From Flavobacterium sp. W4I14 (GTDB taxonomy: Bacteria > Bacteroidota > Bacteroidia > Sphingobacteriales > Sphingobacteriaceae): a stretch of 64,000 nucleotides of DNA. The translations under genes and the position numbers were made by a program. Positions within the stretch are counted from its first letter, which is position 1. Each line of letters starts with the position of its first letter. Positions 53,935 to 61,628 of the stretch are shown here, in pieces. The DNA is taken from NCBI GenBank assembly GCA_030817875.1, contig JAUSZU010000001.1, positions 3,596,001 to 3,660,000 on the forward strand, read 5' to 3'. Below the pieces are notes generated by a model, which did not search any database, was not told the DNA's origin, and saw nothing but the letters and a program-made list of their open reading frames with translations.

Positions 53935-55404
53935 ATGCTTCCGTTTGAAACGCTGATTGTAATCGATAAAATGTTATCCCGTCCGGCTTACATGCAGGTT
54001 GTTGATGGGGTAATAAGGCTTATTAAAGACGGCGTAATTCAAAAAGGAGACCAGATGCCAGGAACAAGGTCTATGGCTGGCATGGCAAAGATTCACCGTA
54101 AAACGGTTATTGCTGCTTATAGCGAGCTGATTGCGCAGGGATGGTTGGTTGCTGTGGCTAAACATGGACATTACATAGCAAGGGAATTGCCCAAGGGCGG
54201 TATAAAACGATGGGGAGTCCCTGCAAATGGATATGTATCCGGTAGCAAAATGAAAAGTACGTTTCTTAAACTCGAAACGACCAAAGAATTTCATCCACAT
54301 TCCTTTGCGCTTAATCCAAGCCTCATCATTGATGACGGTCATCCGGATTCCAGGCTGGCACCGATGCACCTGCTAAACAGAGAGTACCTGCGGCGTTTAA
54401 AACAGCAGCATGTTAGTAAAAAGCCGGCAATTACGTTAGCTCCCGGCTCATTAAAACTAAGGGAAACAATGACAAGCTATCTTGCGCAAACAAGAGGCAT
54501 ACAGGCGGATTTACCAAATATACTTATTACACATGGTGCTCAAATGAGCATTTACATAGCTGCCAGCTTACTGCTTCAACGCGGGAGCTACATCATTGTA
54601 GGTGAACCCGGATACCATGTAGCTAATTATGTGTTTGAATACCTTGGCGCAAATATTATCCGCATACCGGCAGATCGTGACGGACTAGATGATGAACTTA
54701 TCAGAGATGCCTGTGAGAAGTATACCATCAGCGCTTTATATCTCATACCACACCATCATTACCCCACTACTGTTACCTTAAGCCCGGAACGACGTTCTTC
54801 GATATTGAGTATAGCTGAACAATACGATTTTTCTATTATTGAAGATGACTATGACTATGGATTTCAATATGATTCATCTCCCTATTTGCCATTGGCTAGC
54901 ATTCATCCCGACAGGGTGATTTATGTTGGTTCTTTTTCGAAATCGCTTTCTACTTCCATCAGGATCGGGTTTATGGTTGCAGCCTCAGATTTCATTGAGC
55001 AGGCCATATATTTAAGAAAGATAATAGAGTTAAAAGGAGATAATATCATGGAAGATTCGCTTGCGGCGCTGATAGAAGGTGGAGAACTGACAAGGCATTT
55101 AAAAAAGGTTAATAAGATTTTCGGACATAGAAGAGACTATTTATGCGCTTCACTGGATGAAAAATTAAAGGACGTTGTTTCTTTTGCCAAGCCTGAAGGC
55201 GGGTTAGCGCTTTGGACGATATTCAATAATGGATATCCGTTAAAAAACATATCATTCAAAGCTTCGAAAATGGGTTTATTTATTAACGACGGTCAAATAT
55301 TTGACAATTTCAATGCGAGATATAACGCTCTCAGGTTTGGTTTTGCTTCCATAAACGAGACAGAGGTTGATAACATTACAGATATAATTGTACGCTGTTT
55401 GTGA
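53935..55404 (+). CDS. MocR-type regulator (GntR DNA-binding plus aminotransferase-like domain)
   Basis: The 489-residue protein joins a GntR winged helix (residues 1-80, YMQVVDGVIRLIKDGVIQKG, MPGTRSMAGMAKIHRKTVIA) to a class I aminotransferase-like domain that binds PLP through Lys336 in VGSFSKSLSTS. MocR proteins such as GabR and PdxR sense PLP with an amino acid. The frame begins 15 codons earlier, at 53890, but a promoter element (53896-53903) lies inside that stretch, so the ATG at 53935 is preferred. It likely regulates the divergent exporter and itself. Confidence 0.9.
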   Translation: MLPFETLIVIDKMLSRPAYMQVVDGVIRLIKDGVIQKGDQMPGTRSMAGMAKIHRKTVIAAYSELIAQGWLVAVAKHGHYIARELPKGGIKRWGVPANGYVSGSKMKSTFLKLETTKEFHPHSFALNPSLIIDDGHPDSRLAPMHLLNREYLRRLKQQHVSKKPAITLAPGSLKLRETMTSYLAQTRGIQADLPNILITHGAQMSIYIAASLLLQRGSYIIVGEPGYHVANYVFEYLGANIIRIPADRDGLDDELIRDACEKYTISALYLIPHHHYPTTVTLSPERRSSILSIAEQYDFSIIEDDYDYGFQYDSSPYLPLASIHPDRVIYVGSFSKSLSTSIRIGFMVAASDFIEQAIYLRKIIELKGDNIMEDSLAALIEGGELTRHLKKVNKIFGHRRDYLCASLDEKLKDVVSFAKPEGGLALWTIFNNGYPLKNISFKASKMGLFINDGQIFDNFNARYNALRFGFASINETEVDNITDIIVRCL

Positions 55405-55509
55405 TTTCGATGTTGCTTTGTAGCTTGATGTGATAGTTTGGATCCTAATCAAATTCGATGATTTAACTCTCTGTGGAAACCGGAAAAAAATTCTAATTAT
55501 TGATTCAAA

Positions 55510-55899
55510 TTAATTTTTATCGTAATGTAGTGATTTGATCACTTCTTTACGATTGGATAGTCCAAATTCAATTAGCGTATTCAGGACGGTCCAGATATCT
55601 TGAGCGTGCTTGGTTAAGACATAGTAAGTTATGTCTTGTGTGGATGTATATTCAATATTTTTTTGGATAAGCTGATGAGCTTCCAACATGGTAAGCTCAG
55701 AACTTAGTACTTTCGGGGAGATACCTTCAGATACCTCAAAGAAATCTTTAAACCGTAATTTTTCATAATAATGCAGGTTTAAAAGAATACAGAAACGCCA
55801 TTTTCCACTCAATAAATCTAAGGTGTCTCTCAATGCTAAAAATCTTTGTTTTAAGATTTTTTCATTTTCTATACAAGGTTTTATCTTTTTATCCATCAT
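55510..55899 (-). CDS. HxlR-family regulator, divergent from the NmrA-like gene
   Basis: The 129-residue winged-helix protein has the HxlR pattern (LDLLSGKWRFCILLNLHYYEKL, KVLSSELTMLEAHQLIQKNI). A cysteine is present at residue 9 of the shorter form, before the winged helix. The longer frame starts at 55923, but it would overlap a large palindrome and a minus-strand promoter element (TAAATTTG, 55930-55923). The start at 55899 (MMDKKIKPC) leaves both upstream. It probably controls the divergent NAD(P)-binding protein. Confidence 0.85.
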   Translation of the reverse strand: MMDKKIKPCIENEKILKQRFLALRDTLDLLSGKWRFCILLNLHYYEKLRFKDFFEVSEGISPKVLSSELTMLEAHQLIQKNIEYTSTQDITYYVLTKHAQDIWTVLNTLIEFGLSNRKEVIKSLHYDKN

Positions 55900-55902
55900 A
55901 CT

Positions 55903-55952
55903 TTCCTTAAGGTTAGTAAACACAAATTTACTACATAAGGAAACTAACTTTG
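55903..55952. promoter_or_regulatory. Large palindrome and divergent promoters of the HxlR/NmrA pair
   Basis: TTCCTTA-4-TAGTAAA (55903-55920) and TTTACTA-2-TAAGGAA (55927-55942) are inverted copies with a six-base centre; only the inner spacers differ. The plus-strand promoter element TAACTTTG follows at 55945-55952, and the minus-strand one (TAAATTTG) lies within the centre at 55930-55923. A repressor bound here would cover both promoters. Confidence 0.7.
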
Positions 55953-55969
55953 CTTAAAACAATGTTAAA

Positions 55970-56857
55970 ATGAAAAAAATATTAGTCACAGGTGCAACCG
56001 GAAAGCAAGGCAGTGCCGCAGCATATGAATTGCTAAAAAACGATTTTGAGGTATTTGCACTTACCAGAAGTCCTCAATCTTCAGAAGCAGTCAATCTAAA
56101 AAAAGCAGGGGCAACTTTAGTAAAAGGCGATTTAGAAGGCATTGAAGATTTAAAAGAAATATTTAAAAAAGTCGACGGGCTTTATTTAGTCCTCCCTCCT
56201 GTATGGGTTTCCAGCAAAGAATCGGATGAGAAAGAAGCAGAAATTGGCATACGAACAATCAAATTAGCAGAAGAACAAGGCGTTAAATTTGTCCTTTATT
56301 CATCGGTCCTTGGATCAGATAAGCAGCATATATTTAGACCAAAATTTAAGTTTACGATCGAAAAATACTTGTTAAAAAGTGATTTACAAGGGGCAGTAAT
56401 AAGACCTGCTTCTTTTATGGAAAATCTACTTTTACCCAGTTTCGGATTAGCAGAAGGCAAGTTTTTCAACCTCCTACCTGAAGAAAGGGCAATCTCTTGG
56501 GTTGCTGCCAATGATATTGGTACCTTTGCGCGAATAATATTTCAGAATTATAAAGCGTTCCACGGAAAAACGGTTGATTTTGGAGGTAAATTATTTACAC
56601 CTAAACAAGTTTTAAAACTATTGGAAGAGAAGTTGAACCAATCAATCGAATTCGTACAAGTGCCGTTAGAAGTACTTTATCAACAAAGTGAAACGTTTGC
56701 CAAATTGGTTGAAATGATCGACAAAGAAGGTTATGACCCCATCGATTACAAATTTATATCTTTCTGGATGCCAAAGCTGACAGACTTTGAACAGTGGATA
56801 GATGAAATAGGAATAAAAAAAATAAAGGAATTACGTTCCGTAGACAATCAATCGTAA
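55970..56857 (+). CDS. NmrA/HSCARG-like NAD(P)-binding protein
   Basis: The 295-residue protein has the glycine-rich NAD(P) motif ILVTGATGKQGSAAAYELLK, then KKAGATLVKGDLEGIEDLKE, and follows the NmrA family order. These are SDR relatives that may bind NAD(P) and sense redox state, or reduce a quinone or an aldehyde. The YxxxK pair typical of active SDR enzymes is not evident in the usual place. It is divergent from an HxlR regulator that is likely to control it. Confidence 0.87.
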   Translation: MKKILVTGATGKQGSAAAYELLKNDFEVFALTRSPQSSEAVNLKKAGATLVKGDLEGIEDLKEIFKKVDGLYLVLPPVWVSSKESDEKEAEIGIRTIKLAEEQGVKFVLYSSVLGSDKQHIFRPKFKFTIEKYLLKSDLQGAVIRPASFMENLLLPSFGLAEGKFFNLLPEERAISWVAANDIGTFARIIFQNYKAFHGKTVDFGGKLFTPKQVLKLLEEKLNQSIEFVQVPLEVLYQQSETFAKLVEMIDKEGYDPIDYKFISFWMPKLTDFEQWIDEIGIKKIKELRSVDNQS

Positions 56858-56958
56858 ATATAATAAGATACAACCCTGATTGACATAGGCGCTATCAGAG
56901 AACAGATAGATTGTGTGCATTCAAGAGAAATATTGGCTTGTTGGAAGGAATCTTCGCT

Positions 56959-57303
56959 TCAGGCACTTAAGATGTTCTTTCTTCCCCATTCCGCCAGCAA
57001 TTCCATGACATCGTTGAGTGATCTTCCTTTTTCAGTAAGCGTGTATTCGACTTTGGGGGGAACCTGTGCATAAACCTTTCGTGTAATGATGCCGTCAGCT
57101 TCCAATTCTTTCAAATGCCTTGATAACACTTTTAAGGCGATGCCTGGGATGGTCTTGTGAAGTTCACCAAAGCGTTTAGGGCCATCTATCAGTATCCATA
57201 TGATGATAGGTTTCCACTTGCCGCCAACGATACTAATCGATGCGGTTATCGGGCAGTCGCAAACGGTGTTTACCTTTTTTTCAACTATTTTTTCTGTTAA
57301 CAT
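56959..57303 (-). CDS. HxlR-family regulator, divergent from the short SDR gene
   Basis: The 114-residue winged-helix protein follows the HxlR pattern: ISIVGGKWKPIIIWILIDGP, ALKVLSRHLKELEADGIITR, YAQVPPKVEYTLTEKG. Cysteines at residues 15 and 17 sit before the core, so it may respond to reactive electrophiles, as in YodB and QorR. It is divergent from a short SDR-like gene, with an array of three 19-base repeats between them, which would be its operator. Confidence 0.88.
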   Translation of the reverse strand: MLTEKIVEKKVNTVCDCPITASISIVGGKWKPIIIWILIDGPKRFGELHKTIPGIALKVLSRHLKELEADGIITRKVYAQVPPKVEYTLTEKGRSLNDVMELLAEWGRKNILSA

Positions 57304-57321
57304 ATTGATTATGAATTAACG

Positions 57322-57378
57322 TGACAAAAGTGTCACTACTTGACAAATGTGCCATTACTTGACAAAAGTATAATAATG
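57322..57378. promoter_or_regulatory. Three 19-base tandem repeats in the HxlR/SDR promoter
   Basis: Three 19-base units follow without gaps: 57322-57340 (TGACAAAAGTGTCACTACT), 57341-57359 (TGACAAATGTGCCATTACT) and 57360-57378 (TGACAAAAGTATAATAATG). The first contains a small palindrome (GTGACA and TGTCAC). The minus-strand promoter element for the regulator (CAAAAGTA read on the plus strand, 57363-57370) falls in the third unit. Confidence 0.75.
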
Positions 57379-57402
57379 AATTAAAATTGTAGAAAAAAAG
57401 TT

Positions 57403-57999
57403 ATGAAGATCATTATTATCGGTGCCACAGGCACAATTGGAAAACATGTTACTGCTGCACTGGAGAAGGAACATGAAGTTTTGAAAGCCGGCTCAAAAAG
57501 CGGTGATCTGCAGGTAGATATTTCGTCGGTTGAATCGATCGAAAATTTTTATAAGGCAGCCGGGAAGTTTGATGCCCTGGTTTGTATTAGCGGCGACGGT
57601 CACTTCGGTCCTTTAACCAGCATGAAGGATGCTGACTTCCGCACCGGCGTTAACAATAAGTTGATGGGGCAAGTCAATCTGGTCTTGATAGGTCAGCACT
57701 ACGTTGATCCTAAAGGATCCTTTACGCTAACTTCCGGTTCACTAGCGGAAGACCCTGTGATATTGGGAGCGAACCTCAGCACGCTAAACGGGGCTATCAA
57801 TGGCTTCGTAACGGGGGCTGCGATCGAATTAGAAAATGGTGTAAGAATAAACGCAGTTGCACCTGGTGTGGTGGAAGAATCACCGGCATATTTCCCTTAT
57901 TTCCCAGGTCAGATCCCGGTTACCATGTACCGCGTTACCCAGGCTTATGTTAAAAGTGTATTGGGAGGACAAACTGGGCAGGTTTACAAGGTATTTTAA
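57403..57999 (+). CDS. Short SDR-family protein lacking the usual YxxxK
   Basis: The 198-residue protein has the NAD(P) motif IIIGATGTIGKHVTAALEK and the SDR order (FDALVCISGDGHFGPL, FTLTSGSLAEDP), but the position of the catalytic Tyr-x-x-x-Lys holds LSTLNGAINGF instead. A clade of short SDR proteins in bacteria shares this lack. Its enzymatic activity is therefore uncertain; a redox-sensing or binding role is possible. The gene starts 31 bases before a SnoaL-like gene, and both are probably controlled by the HxlR protein upstream. Confidence 0.85.
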   Translation: MKIIIIGATGTIGKHVTAALEKEHEVLKAGSKSGDLQVDISSVESIENFYKAAGKFDALVCISGDGHFGPLTSMKDADFRTGVNNKLMGQVNLVLIGQHYVDPKGSFTLTSGSLAEDPVILGANLSTLNGAINGFVTGAAIELENGVRINAVAPGVVEESPAYFPYFPGQIPVTMYRVTQAYVKSVLGGQTGQVYKVF

Positions 58000-58030
58000 A
58001 ATAACGGGGACTACCTAAAATGGAATAAAT

Positions 58031-58354
58031 ATGGATTATGATCAAATAGCTGACGATGTGGTAAAAGCCGCATTCATCGCCTGGAACAGCCGCAGAAAAG
58101 AAACACTTGTTGAACTCATGTCAGACGACATAATATTCATTCACAACGGGGAAAAGGCTGATATCATCGCATTTTCGGACCAGTTGTTTTTCGGCGAAAC
58201 CAGTGCCAAATTTACAGAACTTCATAAAGCTGAAAATGCAGGTAAAACCGTATTTGCTACGCTGGAATCAGTGTTAACAGGAAAAGTGGAAGTGTTGATG
58301 CACTTCGAAACATCGAATGGAAAGATCAGCTTTTTGGATGCCGGTAGACCCTGA
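58031..58354 (+). CDS. SnoaL-like/NTF2-fold protein
   Basis: The 107-residue protein has the small cone-shaped fold of SnoaL-like proteins: AFIAWNSRRKETLVELMSDD, IIFIHNGEKADIIAFSDQLF and VFATLESVLTGKVEVLMHFE. Members often act as small hydratases, isomerases or accessory proteins. Here it is paired with the short SDR protein. The active residues are not conserved enough to infer a reaction. It is the second gene of the two-gene unit. Confidence 0.75.
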   Translation: MDYDQIADDVVKAAFIAWNSRRKETLVELMSDDIIFIHNGEKADIIAFSDQLFFGETSAKFTELHKAENAGKTVFATLESVLTGKVEVLMHFETSNGKISFLDAGRP

Positions 58355-58383
58355 ATTTGGGGAGTATGATGCTAAAATAAGGG

Positions 58384-58412
58384 TACCGCCCAGAACTGAA
58401 GTCTGGGCGGTA
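58384..58412. terminator. Strong hairpin after the SnoaL-like gene
   Basis: A perfect 11-base stem (TACCGCCCAGA and TCTGGGCGGTA) with a seven-base loop lies 30 bases after the stop. The T run is poor on the plus strand, so it may act as a weak or two-way terminator. Confidence 0.55.
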
Positions 58413-58546
58413 TCGTTTGTTAAGACCAAAAGATCCTTTTCAAGTCTTGACTTTTGTTGTTTATTAAAAGCGTTTACAAAGGGCTTTTAATCTTTGTGAG
58501 AATTTGTGACGCATGGTAATTTAGCGTTAAAATGATGGCTTAAAAC

Positions 58547-58578
58547 AACAGCGAGGCTGAAATTATAGCCTTGCTGTT
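58547..58578. terminator. Second hairpin in the 353-base gap
   Basis: AACAGCGAGGCT (58547-58558) pairs with AGCCTTGCTGTT (58567-58578) with one G-U pair. The rest of this gap between the SnoaL-like gene and the broken gene holds nothing else that I recognise. Confidence 0.45.
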
Positions 58579-58707
58579 AATTGTTTGCTGCCTGAAAATT
58601 CAGGGCGGCGCCTAGCGGCACAAAAGTGACTTTATGAATGATTCAAGGGGATATGAAATATAATTGAGAAGACAAAAATCAATAGGACCGTACACCTTTG
58701 AAAGAGA

Positions 58708-59096
58708 TTAAATTTCTGCACCAGCGAAGAAACGTGTTAATTCATTTTGACATAATCCTTCAAAATGAAGAATTATGTACAGATAGGCGAATTGCATTGC
58801 AATAGACACCATTGATGGAGACAACCAGTATGATTTTTCTGGTGAAGCTCTTTCCAACTTCGAAACCCTCTTGAAAAAATGCCTGTTCTTGCCAAAAAAG
58901 TATGATGCTGCCGGATACTCCCTAAGTGATAAACAACGAAACATTCGCGACACTGCACCATATTCCGGTAACCAGTCTGGGTTTGAAAATGACTACGTGT
59001 ATATATCACATTTCCATTATCCCATAAGAACGCTGCAATACGATCAAGCAGCTCCTGCGCATTTTTGCCATTTTCTCCAATCAATAGATATTTCAT
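58708..59096 (-). pseudogene. Frameshifted paralogue of the gene at 42.8 kb
   Basis: One frame reads MKYLLIGENGKNAQELLDRI, AFLWDNGN and CFVVYHLG from 59096 down to about 58925; another frame carries on as EYPAASYFFGKNRHFF, RASPEKSYW and CQNELTRFFAGA to the stop at 58708. Joined, the two would give a protein close in length and pattern to the 126-residue protein at 42778-43158, sharing MKYL, FLWDNGN, EKS and NEL. The break is near 58920. No slippery site is obvious, so a mutation is the simplest reading. Confidence 0.65.
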
Positions 59097-59135
59097 CAAC
59101 ACATGTATCTTAAGTTTCGTCGTTATATTGTCCAA

Positions 59136-59234
59136 TCAATCCTCAAAAAGGACTTTAATAAGAGTATATAGGCCTATGCAGCATCCTATTATGATGAAGG
59201 CTATCAATACCATCGAGAGCATGTAAACCATCAT
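59136..59234 (-). CDS. Possible 32-residue membrane peptide
   Basis: An ATG one base after the stop codon of the acyltransferase gene (TAA-G-ATG) opens a frame of 32 codons with stop TGA at 59138-59136. The product (MMVYMLSMVLIAFIIIGCC at the start, ending KVLFED) is one membrane helix with two cysteines in it and a charged end. Position and composition favour a real small gene co-translated with the acyltransferase, but homology cannot be judged by eye. Small membrane peptides of this kind can tune a membrane enzyme. Confidence 0.45.
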   Translation of the reverse strand: MMVYMLSMVLIAFIIIGCCIGLYTLIKVLFED

Positions 59235-59235
59235 C

Positions 59236-60111
59236 TTATTTTTTCCATCGTTTATGTGTCCACAACCATCCGTATGGTTCTTCCCGAATGTTTTCAGTTA
59301 ACAGGTTAATGTACTTTTGGGTGATTTCACCCTCGGTCAAGGCACCCGCATCAGCACACACCGGCATACAGGTCACGTTGTAACTTCCTTTCGATACCTG
59401 GGTGATGTGCAGGTATACAACTGCCGCGCGATCCGCCCGGGCCAGCTTTTCCATACCTGAAAAAACATAAGTGTCCTGATGTAATAAGGTAAACCTGTAT
59501 TTTTCCTCCTTTGTTGCTGGACATTGGTCAGCGAGAAAAAGATACAAGGCAGGAGGTGATTTCTTAGCCAGTACATGGCGTACAACTGCGCTATCGGGTA
59601 TTAACTCCATGCCAAAACGAGATCGAACCTTAACCATCAGCTTGTTCATCGCCGCTGAACTGAGCGGTTTGTAAATCGCGTATACCTTATGCGGGATCTT
59701 GTATGGCATAAAATTCAGCATTTCCCAGTTTCCACAATGCCCCAGGCAGGCAATAACATCCCTCCCGGAATTTATATAGTAGTCTACCAGTTCCAGATTC
59801 TCAAAGGTTATTTTCTTATCAAGGAACTCCGCTGGATCGGATACACTTTTTATGATTTCGGCAAAATAGGCTGTAAAGCAGGAATAGAATTTTTTTACAA
59901 TGGCCTGGACTTCGCCATACCTCTTCTCTGGAAAGGAACGTGCAACATTCTGAATGACGACTTCCTTTCTGTATCCAATAAGGTAGTAAGCGGCGAAAAA
60001 GGTAAGTGAAGCCATCGCATGCAGAAATGACATAGGCAACAGGCTTAGGGCATATACAGTCACATAGGCTGCTTTGTATACCGAAGTCTGTATAGTCTGC
60101 TTCAGCTTCAT
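59236..60111 (-). CDS. Lipid A-type acyltransferase (LpxL/HtrB-like)
   Basis: The 291-residue inner-membrane enzyme should add a fatty acyl chain to a lipid A precursor or a related lipid. Its N-terminal helix (VTVYALSLLPMSFLHAMASL) anchors it, and HCGNWE at about residue 122 carries the catalytic His-x4-Glu of the family. The segment ALYLFLADQCPAT supports the assignment. The gene lies three bases after an outer-membrane protein gene on the same strand. In some Bacteroidota such enzymes act on other lipids, so the target is unproven. Confidence 0.87.
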   Translation of the reverse strand: MKLKQTIQTSVYKAAYVTVYALSLLPMSFLHAMASLTFFAAYYLIGYRKEVVIQNVARSFPEKRYGEVQAIVKKFYSCFTAYFAEIIKSVSDPAEFLDKKITFENLELVDYYINSGRDVIACLGHCGNWEMLNFMPYKIPHKVYAIYKPLSSAAMNKLMVKVRSRFGMELIPDSAVVRHVLAKKSPPALYLFLADQCPATKEEKYRFTLLHQDTYVFSGMEKLARADRAAVVYLHITQVSKGSYNVTCMPVCADAGALTEGEITQKYINLLTENIREEPYGWLWTHKRWKK

Positions 60112-60114
60112 GAC

Positions 60115-61032
60115 TTAAAACTTCATCTTTAGACCAATTGATGCGTATGGCGAGACAGAAAAATGATAGTCATTGTCTCCTGCAAACACCCCTTTTAGCG
60201 TCCTGTCACTGTACGCTGCAGGGCGGTACAGGTTCAGTCCTGCCATTCCAGTCAGAGACATCCCGGTACGAAGCTTTACTTCGGGACGGAATCCCGTTAC
60301 GATATACTGGTGGGAAAATATGACATCCTTACCTTCCTTTTTGAGCAAAGCAACCTGTCCATTCATTTCAAGGGCGTACGATAGTTTGAAGCGCTCATTA
60401 AAATCATATCCCGCGGAGACATCCAGTCCTTCAACGAGCTCAACATTGATGTCGAATTTCCCTTCCGACTTCCACTTCACATAAACAGCGGGAAATACCA
60501 TGGGATAGCCCAAAGAGCTATTTATGGCCAGTCCTCCTCCAATGGAAAGATTCGGCTTAAGGTGGCGGATAAAAACCGCACTTCCGCTTGCCAGTACATT
60601 TTTGAAACTGATTTTGGAAAAATCGGTGGAGGGCGTAAATACACCTATCCCCAAACTTGCGCGCACCGACCATCTTTCATTCAAAGGGCGCAAATGGTAA
60701 ACACCCAGCTGCAGATTCATGATTTCGGACACCATATGCTCAGCGAAATGTTGGTTTTTTAACGAAACGTATGCTCCGCCAAAACCGATTCCCCAGGCAG
60801 TCGGGCGATTGTTCTCATTTAATTTCATCGATAAAGGCATACTGAACCCAGCTTGGTACACCATTGCGGAGCCTTTTGCATCACCGATTTTTTCCCTTGG
60901 CTTCTCGCCCGGAGGCAGGTAATAGTAGCCCGAGTTTCCAAGATACTCTGTTCTGAGTGATACTTCCTGTGCCCGGCCTTCCATATATACCGATGTCACT
61001 AACGCTATTAAGATTAATGATTGTAACTTCAT
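60115..61032 (-). CDS. Outer-membrane beta-barrel protein, 305 aa
   Basis: The 305-residue protein has a signal peptide (ending EGRAQ) and alternating strands that end in an aromatic residue, which is the sign of an outer-membrane barrel (GIGFGGAYVSLKNQHF, KLRTGMSLTGMAGLNLY, ISPYASIGLKMKF). No family is recognised. It lies three bases before the acyltransferase gene, so the pair is almost surely co-transcribed. Confidence 0.7.
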   Translation of the reverse strand: MKLQSLILIALVTSVYMEGRAQEVSLRTEYLGNSGYYYLPPGEKPREKIGDAKGSAMVYQAGFSMPLSMKLNENNRPTAWGIGFGGAYVSLKNQHFAEHMVSEIMNLQLGVYHLRPLNERWSVRASLGIGVFTPSTDFSKISFKNVLASGSAVFIRHLKPNLSIGGGLAINSSLGYPMVFPAVYVKWKSEGKFDINVELVEGLDVSAGYDFNERFKLSYALEMNGQVALLKKEGKDVIFSHQYIVTGFRPEVKLRTGMSLTGMAGLNLYRPAAYSDRTLKGVFAGDNDYHFSVSPYASIGLKMKF

Positions 61033-61218
61033 GTGATTATAAATTTGTATTTGCGATTATTCACTTATCTCGGACAAAAGAATAGTTTATGGCTAGGAAT
61101 AAAAAGGAACATCTTGTGAACTTCATTATAGACGGCATGAAATGTAGCCTGGAAGAGTTCAAATAAATCCCGGGCCGTTCCGATTCCAAAGTTGTGCAGC
61201 GATTTGCGGCTTGGTTTA

Positions 61219-61509
61219 TCAATTTCTATGTTGCCTGTAATAACCAAGGCGATCCTTACTCCATTCATTTAGCCTGTCATCGACAAAGACAAGCCGGTAT
61301 ATACCATGGTTCGGGTTTTTATATCCCAAGGTAGAGGTTCGCTCTTTGGAAGAAATCACTTCGTAATCATTCCCCAATATCGAAATCACTTTTTTCTTGG
61401 ACATACCGATACTGATTTTCTTTATACCATTATCCATGTCCATCAGGCTTTTGCTTGCAGAACATGCGACCATGACACAGGTCAGGATTGCTAAAAAAAA
61501 TTTTCTCAT
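61219..61509 (-). CDS. SmpA/BamE-like small lipoprotein
   Basis: The protein has a lipoprotein signal (MRKFFLAILTCVMVACSAS) and then the small fold with ISIGMSKKKVISILGNDYEV, followed by GIYRLVFVDDRLNEW. This matches the SmpA/OmlA pattern of BamE, which helps the beta-barrel assembly machine. Whether it is the cell's main BamE or another copy is not known. A start two codons upstream, at 61515, is also possible. It lies between two outer-membrane protein genes. Confidence 0.72.
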   Translation of the reverse strand: MRKFFLAILTCVMVACSASKSLMDMDNGIKKISIGMSKKKVISILGNDYEVISSKERTSTLGYKNPNHGIYRLVFVDDRLNEWSKDRLGYYRQHRN

Positions 61510-61628
61510 ATTCATATTTTTTAAACCTTGTGGTAGAAAACATCAGCAAACTAAAACGTACCGAAATTCGGATAACCTTTCTTTGTAGGATGAACTCCGG
61601 TACATTAGCTTTTTTGGTCTCTTGATGT

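Noticed and set aside
61065..61268. 67-residue minus-strand frame after the BamE-like gene
   Set aside because: It overlaps the end of the lipoprotein gene in another frame and shows no family pattern; a frameshift joining the two was considered but cannot be supported.
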